The position numbers and the translations under genes are program-made. From positions 1 to 64,000 of the forward strand of contig NZ_MEJH01000003.1 of the NCBI RefSeq assembly GCF_001953635.1: a stretch of DNA of 64,000 nucleotides, written 5' to 3'. A model generated the notes under the pieces. It had not been told where the DNA came from, searched no databases, and saw only the letters and a list, made by a program, of their open reading frames with translations. Below are positions 17,693 to 31,611 of this stretch, piece after piece. This DNA is from Alteromonas abrolhosensis (GTDB taxonomy: Bacteria > Pseudomonadota > Gammaproteobacteria > Enterobacterales > Alteromonadaceae). The first letter of the stretch is position 1. Each line of letters opens with the position of its first letter.

Positions 17693-18889
17693 TTATCTAA
17701 ACAGGACCTTTTCCTTGTTAAACCAATGGATACAGAAGAAAATCAGTCCGGTTGCGATCACTGCGGTAGACGTAAATATGCCAAAGAGTGCAAAGTAGTC
17801 CATGGTACCTTTGAACAGCTCTTTCATCGCTAGGGCAACGTTAGTCAGCGGTACCCAAACCCAGCCGCCTTTAAGCTCTACACCAGGCATCATGGCTATA
17901 ATTACAGGGAAAATAACCACCATAATCAGTGACCCCATATAGCTTTGCGCTTCTTTAAACGAGCGAGCATAAATTGATAGTGAAAGCAGAATAGCGGCGA
18001 ACACTGCCACCACCGGCACCAACATTAGGAAGATCAGCAAGAAGTCTACAAGACCAATCATCGACATGATCTTAACCACAAACTCAACGGCCATGCCTTG
18101 TGATAACACCAGCCCCCATATAGCCATGGAAGAAACCGTAATAAGCGCAGTAATTATACCCGCAGTAGCGATAGTAAAGAATTTACCCAGTACCAGCTTA
18201 TGACGGTCCATCGGTGATATAAGTAATGTTTCTAATGTACCCCGCTCTTTCTCACCAGCACCTAAGTCAGCCGCTGGAGCCATAGCGCCTTGAAGGCACA
18301 AGATAAAAATGAAATATGGCAACATACCGCCTAAGCGTTCACCCCACACTTCGCGATCGTCGGCGACATTTTGCTTTTCTATTTTGATTGGCTTCAACAA
18401 AGCCTCTTGCTGAGTTTCATCTAGATTAAGCTGCGCAAAAGCGGTCTGTTGAAAAGCATCGGTATATTCATCAATGATGTCGGATACACGCCCCATCACC
18501 TTATTAAGACCAGCATCGTTGAGATAAAGCTCAATTTTATGCTGACCTGAACGCAAAACGTCACTATCAAAGGTTTCAGGAATAACCAGCACAAAATCTA
18601 ATGTTTCGTTTTTGATGAGTTTGGCGTAGTCAGTCTCATCGCCAATCGCAACTGATTCGAATTTATCTGATGCGTCATTAAAAGACTGAACAATTGCTGG
18701 TGCATACGCTTCACCAACTATCGCGTATTTCAGTACTTTATTTTCAGCTTTATCCGCCGCTGAACTCATGAAAAAGAACGCGACACCGAAAATCGCTGGG
18801 AACAATAAAAGCGGTAAACCAATCATGAATATGATGGTTTTCTTATCCCGTAATAGCTCTTTGAATTCCTTTTTAAAGATTAACCACAT
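17693..18889 (-). CDS. ABC-2 type exporter permease (NatB-like)
   Basis: A 398-residue membrane subunit of an ABC-2 exporter. The N-terminus MWLIFKKEFKELLRDKKTII and the first helix are typical of NatB, followed by a large extracytoplasmic domain (about 45-180) and five further helices. The motif PAADLGAGEKERGTLETLLI (about 204-223) is the cytoplasmic coupling region of this family. NatAB was described as a sodium extrusion pump, but related pairs export other substrates, so the cargo is not known. It overlaps the ATPase gene by 17 bp. Confidence 0.88.
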   Translation of the reverse strand: MWLIFKKEFKELLRDKKTIIFMIGLPLLLFPAIFGVAFFFMSSAADKAENKVLKYAIVGEAYAPAIVQSFNDASDKFESVAIGDETDYAKLIKNETLDFVLVIPETFDSDVLRSGQHKIELYLNDAGLNKVMGRVSDIIDEYTDAFQQTAFAQLNLDETQQEALLKPIKIEKQNVADDREVWGERLGGMLPYFIFILCLQGAMAPAADLGAGEKERGTLETLLISPMDRHKLVLGKFFTIATAGIITALITVSSMAIWGLVLSQGMAVEFVVKIMSMIGLVDFLLIFLMLVPVVAVFAAILLSLSIYARSFKEAQSYMGSLIMVVIFPVIIAMMPGVELKGGWVWVPLTNVALAMKELFKGTMDYFALFGIFTSTAVIATGLIFFCIHWFNKEKVLFR

Positions 18890-19694
18890 TGCCCATCTCC
18901 TCAGAATCCATTGATAGTGTTTTTAGGAAGCTCTTATGCATTTGCCCGCCAGCCCCGTCATTACCAGACAAAGCGCTAAAGGCAGCTAGCGAATCGTTAA
19001 ATACTGTTTCACCTTGGTTAATCACGGTCACCTTATCGCAAAGGGTTTGCACCTCATCAAGATGGTGAGTAGAGAAAATAACCGGGGTACCTTTATCTTT
19101 AAGGCGTTGAATGAATTCCATCACGGTACTGGTAGCCATAATATCAAGGCCGGTAGTAGGTTCATCAAGTACCACCAGTTCAGGCTCGTGTATAACAGCA
19201 CGGGCAATAGAGACTTTTTGTTTCATCCCTGACGAGAAATTCTCAGCACGTCTATCAAGAAAGGTTTGCATATCGAGCAAGTCAGCTAATTCTTCAATAC
19301 GCGCGTTAATCACATTTTTTGGAATACCGTGCAACTCACCGAAGTAGCTAATATTCTCCCGGCCACTCAAACGACCGTAAAGGCCTGTGGAACTAGATAA
19401 AAAGCCAATTTTTTTACGGGCAATATTAGGGTTAGTAAGCACATCCTCACCACCAATAATAACTTTTCCGCTATCAGGTTTGAGTGCTGTTGAAAGCATG
19501 CGAAGTGTAGTTGTTTTACCTGCTCCATTTGGTCCTAATAAACCAAGTACTTGTCCTTTTTCGCAAGTAAACGACACATCCCTTACCGATTGGAAATAGC
19601 GCCCTTTTAATCGCGGGTCCTTTTTTTCTTGTTCACTAAGCTTTTTCGGGTTTTCCACCTCAAAACGCTTAGCAAGGCCTGATATTTCAATCAT
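18873..19694 (-). CDS. ABC exporter ATP-binding protein (NatA-like)
   Basis: A 273-residue ATPase with Walker A GPNGAGKTTTLRML, the signature FSSGMKQKVSIARAV, Walker B LVVLDEPTTGLD, and the switch His in VIFSTHHLDEV. A short insert after the first strand (EVENPKKLSEQEKKDPRLKG) is seen in NatA-type proteins. The C-terminal 40 residues are variable. First gene of a two-gene operon with the permease. Substrate unknown. Confidence 0.9.
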   Translation of the reverse strand: MIEISGLAKRFEVENPKKLSEQEKKDPRLKGRYFQSVRDVSFTCEKGQVLGLLGPNGAGKTTTLRMLSTALKPDSGKVIIGGEDVLTNPNIARKKIGFLSSSTGLYGRLSGRENISYFGELHGIPKNVINARIEELADLLDMQTFLDRRAENFSSGMKQKVSIARAVIHEPELVVLDEPTTGLDIMATSTVMEFIQRLKDKGTPVIFSTHHLDEVQTLCDKVTVINQGETVFNDSLAAFSALSGNDGAGGQMHKSFLKTLSMDSEEMGNVVNL

Positions 19695-19951
19695 TTCCCT
19701 TCCCTCTTCTCACGTGTTAACAGTCAACATCGTTCGTTATTGTTGTAGGCTTGCTTTGCTGTAGCCGCAAATTATGCCGTTCTAATTGTTGTGGCGTACT
19801 TATCTAAGTTCGTCATTAATAGCCATCACAACCTAGTAGTCTGCACATAAAGATATTTATTACAGCATTCCTTGTTTTTATTTGTTGCACAAGTTTCAAT
19901 CCGACATTAAGTGTTAATAAATATTTCTCAATTTATTCTGTAGCTAAGCCA
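19695..19951. other. Intergenic region between the ABC operon and the recA terminator
   Basis: AT-rich non-coding stretch. It must hold the promoter for the ABC genes (minus strand). I see no RNA gene or repeat in it and no open frame with a plausible start. Confidence 0.5.
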
Positions 19952-19980
19952 TAAAAAAACCCACCAAGCGGTGGGTTCTT
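19952..19980 (-). terminator. recA Rho-independent terminator
   Basis: Read on the minus strand: the perfect 8-bp stem AACCCACC / GGTGGGTT (19958-19965, 19970-19977) with a 4-base loop, followed by a run of T (A-run 19953-19959 on the plus strand). It lies 22 bp past the recA stop. Confidence 0.9.
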
Positions 19981-20002
19981 AAATTTTGATTAGGCGTTCG
20001 AT

Positions 20003-21049
20003 TTACTCAGGAAGCACATCGTCTTCGTGTTGAGGAAGCGCCTCTTCTGCTTTAACTGTCTTAGAAAGCAATAGCTCTTGGCGGATCTTAGTTTCGATCT
20101 CATTTGCGATCTCAGGGTTCTCTTTTAAGAACTTCATCACGTTCGCTTTACCTTGACCAATGCGGTCACCCTTGTAGCTGTACCAAGCACCCGCTTTATC
20201 AACTAGCTTTTGCTTAACACCAAGGTCAATAAGTTCAGCTTCTTTGCTGATACCTTCGCCGTAGCGGATCATAAATTCAGCTTGCTTAAACGGAGGTGCA
20301 ACTTTATTTTTCACTACCTTAACGCGAGTTTCGTTACCAACTACCTCGTCGCCTTCTTTTACTGCACCAATACGGCGAATATCAAGACGAACAGAAGAGT
20401 AGAACTTAAGCGCGTTACCACCGGTTGTAGTTTCTGGGTTACCAAACATAACACCAATCTTCATACGAATTTGGTTAATGAAGATACACAGTGTATTTGA
20501 ACGCTTGATGTTTGCAGTAAGCTTACGCAACGCTTGCGACATTAGACGCGCCTGAAGACCAACGTGAGAATCACCCATGTCACCTTCAATTTCTGCTTTA
20601 GGTGTAAGCGCCGCTACCGAGTCAACAATAACAACATCTACTGCACCTGAACGTACAAGCATGTCGCAAATTTCTAGCGCTTGCTCACCAGTATCAGGCT
20701 GAGATACCAATAGTTCGTCGATGTTTACGCCAAGTTTCTCAGCATATACCGGGTCTAGGGCGTGTTCAGCATCAACGAAAGCACAGGTTTTACCCTTGCG
20801 CTGGGCTTCAGCAATAACTTGAAGTGTCAGCGTGGTTTTACCTGATGATTCAGGTCCGTAGATTTCAACAACACGTCCACATGGCAAACCGCCTATACCT
20901 AGAGCGATATCAATGGTAAGTGAGCCAGTAGAAATCGCTTCAATATCCATGGCTTGGTTATCGCCTAAGCGCATGATAGCGCCTTTACCAAATTGCTTTT
21001 CAATTTGGCCAACTGCGGCGGTTAAAGCTTTTGATTTGTTATCGTCCAC
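20003..21049 (-). CDS. recA: Recombinase RecA
   Basis: RecA forms the filament on single-stranded DNA that drives strand exchange and stimulates LexA self-cleavage. The 348-residue protein has Walker [11 protein letters not shown] near 67-76, [19 protein letters not shown], loop L2 [20 protein letters not shown] (about 194-213), and an acidic C-terminal tail ([14 protein letters not shown]). The start [21 protein letters not shown] is canonical. It has its own SOS box upstream and terminator downstream. recX does not follow. Confidence 0.99.
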   Translation of the reverse strand: MDDNKSKALTAAVGQIEKQFGKGAIMRLGDNQAMDIEAISTGSLTIDIALGIGGLPCGRVVEIYGPESSGKTTLTLQVIAEAQRKGKTCAFVDAEHALDPVYAEKLGVNIDELLVSQPDTGEQALEICDMLVRSGAVDVVIVDSVAALTPKAEIEGDMGDSHVGLQARLMSQALRKLTANIKRSNTLCIFINQIRMKIGVMFGNPETTTGGNALKFYSSVRLDIRRIGAVKEGDEVVGNETRVKVVKNKVAPPFKQAEFMIRYGEGISKEAELIDLGVKQKLVDKAGAWYSYKGDRIGQGKANVMKFLKENPEIANEIETKIRQELLLSKTVKAEEALPQHEDDVLPE

Positions 21050-21136
21050 GTAAATATCCTCTAGGATTTGCGGTTAAATTCTGTATTGGTGTTTTCCATG
21101 TCTTTTATGAAATTACCAAATAATGATCACATTCTA

Positions 21137-21156
21137 TACTGTACAAGCATACAGTT
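21137..21156 (-). promoter_or_regulatory. LexA (SOS) box of recA
   Basis: TACTGTACAAGCATACAGTT: the CTGT-N8-ACAG core of the gammaproteobacterial LexA operator, with flanking bases close to the consensus TACTGTATATATATACAGTA. It lies about 90 bp before the recA start and just past the end of pncC, giving recA a separate SOS-regulated promoter. Confidence 0.9.
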
Positions 21157-21169
21157 TCAACCAGTGTTT

Positions 21170-21709
21170 TTAATTTTCACTCAACATTTTAATTAACTGA
21201 GTAATAGCAAAGCTAATAGCGTGTTGACGAACCTCGTCGCGATTGCCGCAGAAAACCTGTTTGATTTGCACTTCGTGCTCCCCACACAAAAAGCCAAACC
21301 ACACAGTGCCCACCGGTTTTTCTTCGCTGCCACCGCCAGGGCCGGCAATGCCGCTAACCGTTACAACAAGTTGCGCACCGCTGTTACGGCGCACGCCTTC
21401 AGCCATTTCTTTAACCGTTAGCTTCGACACCGCGCCGTACTCTTTTAACGTCTGTTCTGTTACCCCCAGAACGCTTCGCTTTGCGTCATTAGAGTACGTC
21501 ACCCAGGATTGGTTAAACCAATCAGAACTACCTGCCACACTGGTAAAAGCAAAAGCGACACCTCCGCCCGTACACGACTCGGCGCTCGATACGGTCCAAC
21601 CTTTGTTCCTGAGTGCGTCACCCAACACATGGACTTGCGCAGATAATGCGCTATCAAGTGTTAAAGGGGTGGCGTTTGCTGTCGAATCAGTTGAAAATGT
21701 TGTGCTCAT
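21170..21709 (-). CDS. pncC: CinA-type nicotinamide-nucleotide amidohydrolase (PncC)
   Basis: PncC deamidates NMN to nicotinate mononucleotide, recycling pyridine nucleotides. The 179-residue protein has the CinA C-terminal signature VSSAESCTGGGVAFAFTSV near residues 40-58, followed by SYSNDAKRSVLGV-type sequence and VTVSGIAGPGGGSEEKPVGTVW, the GIAGPGG loop of the active site. It is the stand-alone deamidase form, without the N-terminal COG1058 domain. Lies directly upstream of recA, a common order in this group. Confidence 0.92.
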   Translation of the reverse strand: MSTTFSTDSTANATPLTLDSALSAQVHVLGDALRNKGWTVSSAESCTGGGVAFAFTSVAGSSDWFNQSWVTYSNDAKRSVLGVTEQTLKEYGAVSKLTVKEMAEGVRRNSGAQLVVTVSGIAGPGGGSEEKPVGTVWFGFLCGEHEVQIKQVFCGNRDEVRQHAISFAITQLIKMLSEN

Positions 21710-21834
21710 TTGGATATACCTAATTACACCTGTTGTGCTTTATCAGATCTTCGCTTGATCTTAGTGGGCGTGAGTTTATCATTTATTCCCCTCAACAGGC
21801 ATTAAACCCAGCAACAAATTCGCAGAGGCATTTT

Positions 21835-24474
21835 TTGGAATCACATACTCCTATGATGCGCCAATACCTGACTATTAAGGCGCAGCATCCGAATATTTTA
21901 CTGTTTTATCGCATGGGCGACTTTTATGAGTTGTTTTACGACGATGCCAAAAAAGCTGCTGAATTACTGGATATTTCATTAACAGCCAGAGGAAAATCTG
22001 GTGGTGAACCCATTCCCATGGCAGGTGTGCCTTATCACGCCGTAGAAAGCTACCTGTCTCGCTTAGTGAAAATGGGTGAGTCAGTAGCCATTTGCGAACA
22101 GGTAGGCGACCCAGCCACCAGTAAAGGCCCTGTTGAACGCGCGGTACAACGTATTGTTACGCCTGGTACAGTCACTGACGAAGCGCTGTTAGAAGAACGT
22201 CGCGATAATATCTTGGCCGCCGTTTGTGGTCACAGTATGCACTATGGTCTGGCAACCCTAGATGTTACAAGCGGTCGTTTTGTTGTGTTTGAATGTGACA
22301 GCGATGAAAGCTTACTTGCTGAAATTCAGCGCATTAATCCAGCTGAACTGCTCTACCCCGAAGGATTTGAAAGCTTAGCTTTGGTTGAAAACCGCAAAGG
22401 ACTTAGACGCCGTCCTGAATGGGAATTCGACATTGATACCGCCTCAGAGCAATTAAACGCGCAGTTTGAAACCAAAACATTAGATGGCTTTGGAATAAAA
22501 GGCGTCACTAAAGGCTTAGGCGCAGCGGGCTGCGTTTTACAATATGTAAAGGATACCCAGCGCACTGCTCTGCCTCACATTCGTCGCATTCAGACCGAAC
22601 AGCAAGACAGCCGCGTGCAGCTTGATGCTGCCACCCGCAGAAACCTAGAACTTACCCATAATTTGTCGGGCGGACAGGAAAATACGCTGTTCAGCGTGAT
22701 GGATACCACCACTACGGCCATGGGTAGTCGTATGCTACAGCGTGTTATTCACTCGCCTTTAACCGACCAACATGAACTGCACAGCCGCTTAGATGCTGTT
22801 GAAACGTTTATTAATGATGACCCTGAAGATATTCGCGCAGCGCTCAAACACATTGGTGATATAGAACGTATTATGGCGCGCTTAGCCCTTCGTTCAGCGA
22901 GACCACGCGACTTCGCTCGCCTAAAAAATGCCTTTAACGCCCTGCCTGACTTACAAGATGCTCTAGCTCGGTTCGACACAGGGCAAATCCGAAGTATTAG
23001 CGAAACCATTGGCACTTACCCTGAGCTTCAAGCTCTGTTAAATGATGCCATTATCGATAACCCACCAGTGGTAATACGCGATGGCGGCATAATTGCCGAG
23101 GGCTACAACGCCGAACTTGATGAATTGCGTAAGCTATCACAAGGAGCTACCGACTACTTAGACGCTATGGAACAACGTGAGCGCGAGCGCACCGGCATTT
23201 CTACGCTAAAAGTGGGCTATAACAAAGTTCACGGGTTCTTTATTGAAATTAGCCGGGCGAACAGTGCATTAGCGCCTGCTGAATATATTCGAAGACAAAC
23301 CCTTAAAAACACTGAACGTTATATAACGCCAGAACTTAAAGAGCACGAAGATAAAGTGCTAAGCAGTCAGGGTGCTGCACTTGCTCTTGAAAAGCAGCTT
23401 TACGAAGCCTTATTCGACAACTTTGCGCCACACTTAAACAACTTAATTGAAACTGCCGCGGCTCTAGCCAAGCTCGACGTGCTGTGCTGTTTTGCCGAAC
23501 GCGCAGTCTCCCTTGATTGGTATCGACCTCACTTGAGTCAAGAATGTGCGCTTACTTATGATGCCGGCCGCCACCCTGTGGTTGAGAATGTAATGAAAGA
23601 CCCCTTCATTGCCAACCCGCTACAGCTAGATACCGAGCGCCGCATGCTGATTATTACTGGCCCGAACATGGGCGGTAAATCAACTTACATGCGCCAGACA
23701 GCGCTGATTGCGTTACTAGCCTGTATTGGCAGTTTTGTACCTGCAGAAAATGCCCACATAGGAAAGCTTGATCGCATCTTTACCCGTATAGGCGCATCAG
23801 ATGACTTAGCCTCAGGTCGTTCTACCTTCATGGTTGAGATGACAGAGACGGCGAACATTCTCAACAATGCCACAGAAAACTCGCTGGTATTAATGGATGA
23901 AATAGGCCGTGGTACCAGTACCTATGATGGATTGTCTCTGGCGTGGGCATGCGCGAGTTATTTGGCAAAACAGCTAAATGCTTATACGCTTTTTGCCACG
24001 CATTATTTCGAACTTACTGAACTTCCAGAAACGCAAAGTGGCGTAGTGAATGTGCACTTAGACGCGATGGAGTTTGAAGATACCATACGCTTCATGCATA
24101 CCGTGTCAGAAGGTGCGGCGAGCAAAAGCTTTGGTTTACAAGTCGCCCAACTTGCAGGCGTACCCAAAGCAGTAATAAAAGCAGCGCAACAAAAACTTGC
24201 GGTGTTGGAATCATCACACCTTATGACCAGCACGGAAGACGGATCAGAGAAAGTCAGCGATGAGTCTTTTGTAGCGAAGAGCTCGGCAAAAGGTGGAAAT
24301 AAAACAAGCGCATCAGGTAAAGCCACATCAAATACCAAAGGCCAAGCTGAAATGCTGTTCCCTGATAAGCCACACCCGGTTGTAGAAGCCCTTGAAAACT
24401 TATCACCCGATGAGTTATCACCGCGCCAAGCGCTAGACCTTATCTACACACTTAAGCGCCTGAGCCAGTCTTAA
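21835..24474 (+). CDS. mutS: DNA mismatch repair protein MutS
   Basis: MutS recognises mismatches and starts repair with MutL. The mismatch-reading Phe-x-Glu lies in [15 protein letters not shown]; Walker A is [15 protein letters not shown]; Walker B is [16 protein letters not shown]; and the dimerisation and C-terminal DNA-binding regions are present. The TTG at 21835 is chosen as start because AGAGG lies six bases upstream and it gives [12 protein letters not shown], matching the usual MutS N-terminus. An ATG at 21733 would add 34 unrelated residues. Near the C-terminus is a 60-residue Ser/Lys/Thr-rich linker before the helical tail, somewhat longer than in E. coli. Confidence 0.97.
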   Translation: MESHTPMMRQYLTIKAQHPNILLFYRMGDFYELFYDDAKKAAELLDISLTARGKSGGEPIPMAGVPYHAVESYLSRLVKMGESVAICEQVGDPATSKGPVERAVQRIVTPGTVTDEALLEERRDNILAAVCGHSMHYGLATLDVTSGRFVVFECDSDESLLAEIQRINPAELLYPEGFESLALVENRKGLRRRPEWEFDIDTASEQLNAQFETKTLDGFGIKGVTKGLGAAGCVLQYVKDTQRTALPHIRRIQTEQQDSRVQLDAATRRNLELTHNLSGGQENTLFSVMDTTTTAMGSRMLQRVIHSPLTDQHELHSRLDAVETFINDDPEDIRAALKHIGDIERIMARLALRSARPRDFARLKNAFNALPDLQDALARFDTGQIRSISETIGTYPELQALLNDAIIDNPPVVIRDGGIIAEGYNAELDELRKLSQGATDYLDAMEQRERERTGISTLKVGYNKVHGFFIEISRANSALAPAEYIRRQTLKNTERYITPELKEHEDKVLSSQGAALALEKQLYEALFDNFAPHLNNLIETAAALAKLDVLCCFAERAVSLDWYRPHLSQECALTYDAGRHPVVENVMKDPFIANPLQLDTERRMLIITGPNMGGKSTYMRQTALIALLACIGSFVPAENAHIGKLDRIFTRIGASDDLASGRSTFMVEMTETANILNNATENSLVLMDEIGRGTSTYDGLSLAWACASYLAKQLNAYTLFATHYFELTELPETQSGVVNVHLDAMEFEDTIRFMHTVSEGAASKSFGLQVAQLAGVPKAVIKAAQQKLAVLESSHLMTSTEDGSEKVSDESFVAKSSAKGGNKTSASGKATSNTKGQAEMLFPDKPHPVVEALENLSPDELSPRQALDLIYTLKRLSQS

Positions 24475-24504
24475 ACCAAGCTTAAGCGCGTATAAATTGC
24501 GCAT

Positions 24505-24535
24505 CATGTGGGCAAATTGATTGTCTGCCCACATG
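24505..24535. terminator. Hairpin after mutS
   Basis: A perfect 10-bp stem CATGTGGGCA / TGCCCACATG with an 11-base loop. The T-run is weak (AATTT), so it may be a poor terminator or an mRNA 3' stabiliser between mutS and pyrG. Confidence 0.5.
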
Positions 24536-24585
24536 AATTTGCGTATACTATCGCCCCGTCCAAAGTGTAGCTGGTTTTGTTCTAA

Positions 24586-26262
<1,677 letters not shown>

Positions 26263-26311
26263 TTTCTAATAAAAGGGCGCTCTCTCCCGTTGCGCCCCAT
26301 TCAATTGTTGA

Positions 26312-27613
<1,302 letters not shown>

Positions 27614-27634
27614 TTGACGCCTGAGAATATGATG

Positions 27635-27666
27635 AAAAGCCGCTTTCTATAGCGGCTTTTTTTGTG
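27635..27666 (+). terminator. eno terminator
   Basis: A perfect stem AAAAGCCGCT / AGCGGCTTTT with a six-base loop and a continued T-run, 22 bp after the enolase stop. Confidence 0.93.
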
Positions 27667-27760
27667 TCTATTTTTTCGTATTGTTTAATGAAACCGTGTA
27701 GCAACAAGCGCTTAATCTTGCTAGGGTTAAATAACTTTAGACAGGTATTTGATAATCCCG

Positions 27761-28495
27761 ATGGCTTCAGGCGACAAACTTTCCCACTCTTTATCCAACT
27801 CCCAAGTTGGCTTTTTCAGTGAAGCTGGTGAACTCGGCGGAAGCCACCCTCAATTCAATGAAATATGTACTGCTCTGTATGAAAGAGAAATCGTCTCTCT
27901 AGCTCATAGCGAGATAAAAAACCTATCGCTGCTTAAACGTCGAATGGGTGGGCTTCCCTATCACGTGAAAGCTATTGCTCGATATATGGTAAATAACGGC
28001 AGTTCAAACAATCCATCCCCACTAAAAACAGATACACATAATGGAAGTTGGTATGCCAAGCAATCTGCAAAGTGCCCCGGCATTAATCATTTAGACGATG
28101 TAGAGAAGCGAGAAGCGTGGTATACGAAAAACGCTAGGTATGGTCTTGTTGTACCTGTTTTAATTTTAAATATGGAAGGTTCTCACATTGAGCTTGATTC
28201 CATTGATATGGTAAATCAAGACAATACCCAGCTCCATCTGAACAAAAATGGATGGTTTGCTAACTCGGGTGAATGCATTCACTCAACAACACTACGCGAT
28301 GAATTGGAAGCGGCTACGGCACTTTCAGTTCAAAACAAAATACTATTGCGGCCTTCAAAGGCGATAATGACCGCTGCATGCTGTGGCCACGCATGGAGCT
28401 TTAAATCCAAGCGTTCACCCCGTGCCTTATCCCTTCGCGAAATGCGCTTATCTACTCAAATCAATTGGAAGAACTTTACGTTACTTAGCAAATAA
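27761..28495 (+). CDS. Uncharacterised protein
   Basis: A soluble protein of about 244 residues with no signal peptide or membrane helix, and no family I recognise. It has a cluster HWIL-free but Cys/His-bearing end (AACCGHAWSF near residue 209) and a conserved-looking hydrophobic segment YGLVVPVLILNMEGSHIELD. The start is uncertain: an in-frame TTG at 27749 has AGG four bases before it, while the ATG at 27761 has no good ribosome-binding site. It is flanked by the eno terminator and the leu control region, so it is transcribed alone. Confidence 0.6.
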   Translation: MASGDKLSHSLSNSQVGFFSEAGELGGSHPQFNEICTALYEREIVSLAHSEIKNLSLLKRRMGGLPYHVKAIARYMVNNGSSNNPSPLKTDTHNGSWYAKQSAKCPGINHLDDVEKREAWYTKNARYGLVVPVLILNMEGSHIELDSIDMVNQDNTQLHLNKNGWFANSGECIHSTTLRDELEAATALSVQNKILLRPSKAIMTAACCGHAWSFKSKRSPRALSLREMRLSTQINWKNFTLLSK

Positions 28496-28739
28496 CAAGG
28501 CTTATATAGAATAAAAACCCACTTAAAAAGCATAAATAGCCAAGATTCACATTTCACCTCTATAGACAAAATTAGTACGAACATCCTAACCAACCCTGCA
28601 GTTAAAACTTAAAGCCCTTTGAAATGACAGATATTGCTAGCCATGCTTACTGATAACGAAGACCGTTAGGATGCGCATCCTAAATAATTAAAAGAAAGTA
28701 TTTATACACGAAAAATATACTCATTATCGTAAACAATGG
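28496..28739. other. Non-coding region upstream of the leu promoter, with an 18-bp palindrome
   Basis: An AT-rich stretch with no credible gene. It contains the perfect palindrome TTAGGATGCGCATCCTAA at 28666-28683, and an extra half-site CATCCTAA at 28582-28589. The palindrome lies 56 bp before the predicted -35 box of the leu operon and is a candidate regulator-binding site. Confidence 0.6.
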
Positions 28740-28768
28740 TTGACCTCTTCATGCCACATGGGTACATT
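28740..28768 (+). promoter_or_regulatory. Predicted leu operon promoter
   Basis: TTGACC at 28740-28745, a 17-bp spacer, and TACATT at 28763-28768. The -35 box matches the sigma-70 consensus at five of six bases; the -10 box is weaker. It would start transcription about 30 bases before the leader peptide. Confidence 0.55.
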
Positions 28769-28805
28769 GTCGCTATCAACTTGGTCAGCAAAGAAACAAC
28801 AGCTC

Positions 28806-28865
28806 ATGCGTATTCGTTTCCTTCTTCTATCTCTACTCCTTATGGCAGCCAGACTGCACGGGTAG
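28806..28865 (+). CDS. leuL: leu operon leader peptide
   Basis: A 19-codon open frame MRIRFLLLSLLLMAARLHG. Six of seven consecutive codons (positions 6-12) are leucine, broken by one Ser, using CTT, CTT, CTA, CTA, CTC and CTT, and a seventh Leu follows at codon 17. This is the design of amino-acid biosynthetic leader peptides: ribosomes stall here when charged tRNA-Leu is scarce. The ribosome-binding site is weak. Its last codons contain one arm of the antiterminator. Confidence 0.88.
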   Translation: MRIRFLLLSLLLMAARLHG

Positions 28866-28922
28866 ATTGCGACCAGCGATTTAATTTCACAAAAACCCGT
28901 GCCAAGCACGGGTTTTTTTTTA
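28856..28922 (+). terminator. leu attenuator: terminator and competing antiterminator
   Basis: The terminator stem is CCCGTGC / GCACGGG (28896-28902, 28906-28912) with loop CAA and nine T, ending about 23 bp before leuA. The same GCACGGG also occurs at 28856-28862, inside the last codons of the leader peptide, and can pair with CCCGTGC at 28896-28902 instead. A ribosome stalled on the Leu codons leaves that arm free, giving antitermination; a ribosome reaching the stop covers it, giving termination. Confidence 0.85.
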
Positions 28923-28944
28923 ACTACTCAACTGAGAGAGCGTC

Positions 28945-30504
28945 ATGACAAATCAAGTGAAGATCTTTGATACCACATTGCGAGACGGTGAGCAGGCCTT
29001 ACCTGCAAGCCTAAGTGCCAAAGAGAAATTGCAGATCGCGCTGGCGCTCGAACGGTTAGGCGTAGACATTATCGAAGCTGGCTTTCCTGTCTCTTCTCCA
29101 GGCGATTTTCGCTCTGTACAAATGATTGCAAAAGAAGTTAAGAACTCTATCGTTTGTGGCCTATCTCGCGCATTGCCGGGTGACATTGATGCATGCGGAC
29201 AAGCATTAAGCGTTGCTGAGCAATTCAGAATTCACACCTTCATCGCAACGTCAGAGATTCACGTAGGTGCCAAGCTTCGCAAGTCACAAGATGAAATTGT
29301 AGATATGGCTGTAGCCGCAGTGAAACATGCACGTAAGTATACTGACGATGTAGAGTTTTCCTGTGAAGATGCGGGGCGTACCCATATTGATTACCTATGC
29401 CGAATGGTTGAAGCTGCTATTAACGCTGGCGCAACGACGGTAAATATTCCGGACACCGTAGGCTACACAATACCTACAGAGTTTGGCGGTATTATTCAGC
29501 AATTGTTCAATCGCGTTCCAAATATCGATAAAGCAACCATTTCAGTACATTGTCACAACGACTTGGGCTTAGCGGTAGCAAATTCATTAGCAGCTGTTGA
29601 GCAAGGTGCCAGACAGGTTGAATGTACGATAAACGGTATTGGCGAGCGTGCTGGTAACGCTTCACTTGAAGAAATTGCCATGATCTTACAAACCCGTAAG
29701 AACATGTTGGGCTTTGAAACTAACATTAATTCTACTGAAATTTCGCGCACATCTAAGTTAGTCAGCCAGCTTTGTAATATGCCAGTTCAGTCAAACAAAG
29801 CCATTGTTGGCGCAAATGCGTTTAGCCATTCATCTGGTATTCACCAAGACGGTGTCTTAAAAGCGCAAAATACCTATGAAATTATGACCCCAGAAAGTGT
29901 GGGCATTAATAAGAACAACCTAAACTTAACGTCACGCTCTGGCCGTCATGTGATTAAGCATCGCTTAACCGAACTTGGCTATAAAACCGAAGACTATGAC
30001 TTAGAAGCGGTGTATGACGCCTTCTTAAAGTTAGCGGATAAAAAAGGCCAAGTATACGATTACGACCTTGAAGCCTTGTTGTTCTTCGATAAGCAAAAGC
30101 ACGACCAAGCACACTTCCAGTTGCTTTATCTTCAAGCTAATTCAGGGCGTGAAATCATTCCAAGCGCTACCGTTAAAATGAAAGTGGGCACTGAAGAGAT
30201 TACCCAGTCTAGCATTGGAAACGGCCCGGTAGATGCGGCTTATAAGGCCATCATGTCTATACTAGGTCACGAAGATTTAGAAGTTGTGGACTTTAAACTA
30301 GATTCAAAAGGTGAAGGTGCCGACGCTTTGGCGCAAGTGAGCGTTATCGCTACATATAAAGGCCGTCGTTTCCATGGAATCGGCCTGGCTACAGATATTG
30401 TGGAAGCCGGCGTTAAAGCCCTTATCTTTGTATTAAACAACACATATTTGGCCGATCAAATTGATCAGCAAAAAAATCAACAAGAACGCGTTGCAGGAGT
30501 ATAA
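28945..30504 (+). CDS. leuA: 2-isopropylmalate synthase
   Basis: Condenses acetyl-CoA with 2-oxoisovalerate, the first committed step of leucine synthesis. The 519-residue protein starts with the HMGL-like barrel ([17 protein letters not shown]), has the metal-binding [20 protein letters not shown] and [13 protein letters not shown], and ends with the allosteric LeuA dimer domain that binds leucine ([20 protein letters not shown]). AGAGAG precedes the ATG. First structural gene of leuABCD, controlled by the attenuator. Confidence 0.99.
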   Translation: MTNQVKIFDTTLRDGEQALPASLSAKEKLQIALALERLGVDIIEAGFPVSSPGDFRSVQMIAKEVKNSIVCGLSRALPGDIDACGQALSVAEQFRIHTFIATSEIHVGAKLRKSQDEIVDMAVAAVKHARKYTDDVEFSCEDAGRTHIDYLCRMVEAAINAGATTVNIPDTVGYTIPTEFGGIIQQLFNRVPNIDKATISVHCHNDLGLAVANSLAAVEQGARQVECTINGIGERAGNASLEEIAMILQTRKNMLGFETNINSTEISRTSKLVSQLCNMPVQSNKAIVGANAFSHSSGIHQDGVLKAQNTYEIMTPESVGINKNNLNLTSRSGRHVIKHRLTELGYKTEDYDLEAVYDAFLKLADKKGQVYDYDLEALLFFDKQKHDQAHFQLLYLQANSGREIIPSATVKMKVGTEEITQSSIGNGPVDAAYKAIMSILGHEDLEVVDFKLDSKGEGADALAQVSVIATYKGRRFHGIGLATDIVEAGVKALIFVLNNTYLADQIDQQKNQQERVAGV

Positions 30505-31602
<1,098 letters not shown>

Positions 31603-31611
31603 AACAACCTC

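Noticed and set aside
28736-28948. A 70-codon open frame over the leu leader region
   Set aside because: The leucine-rich leader in another frame, the terminator and the promoter explain this region better.
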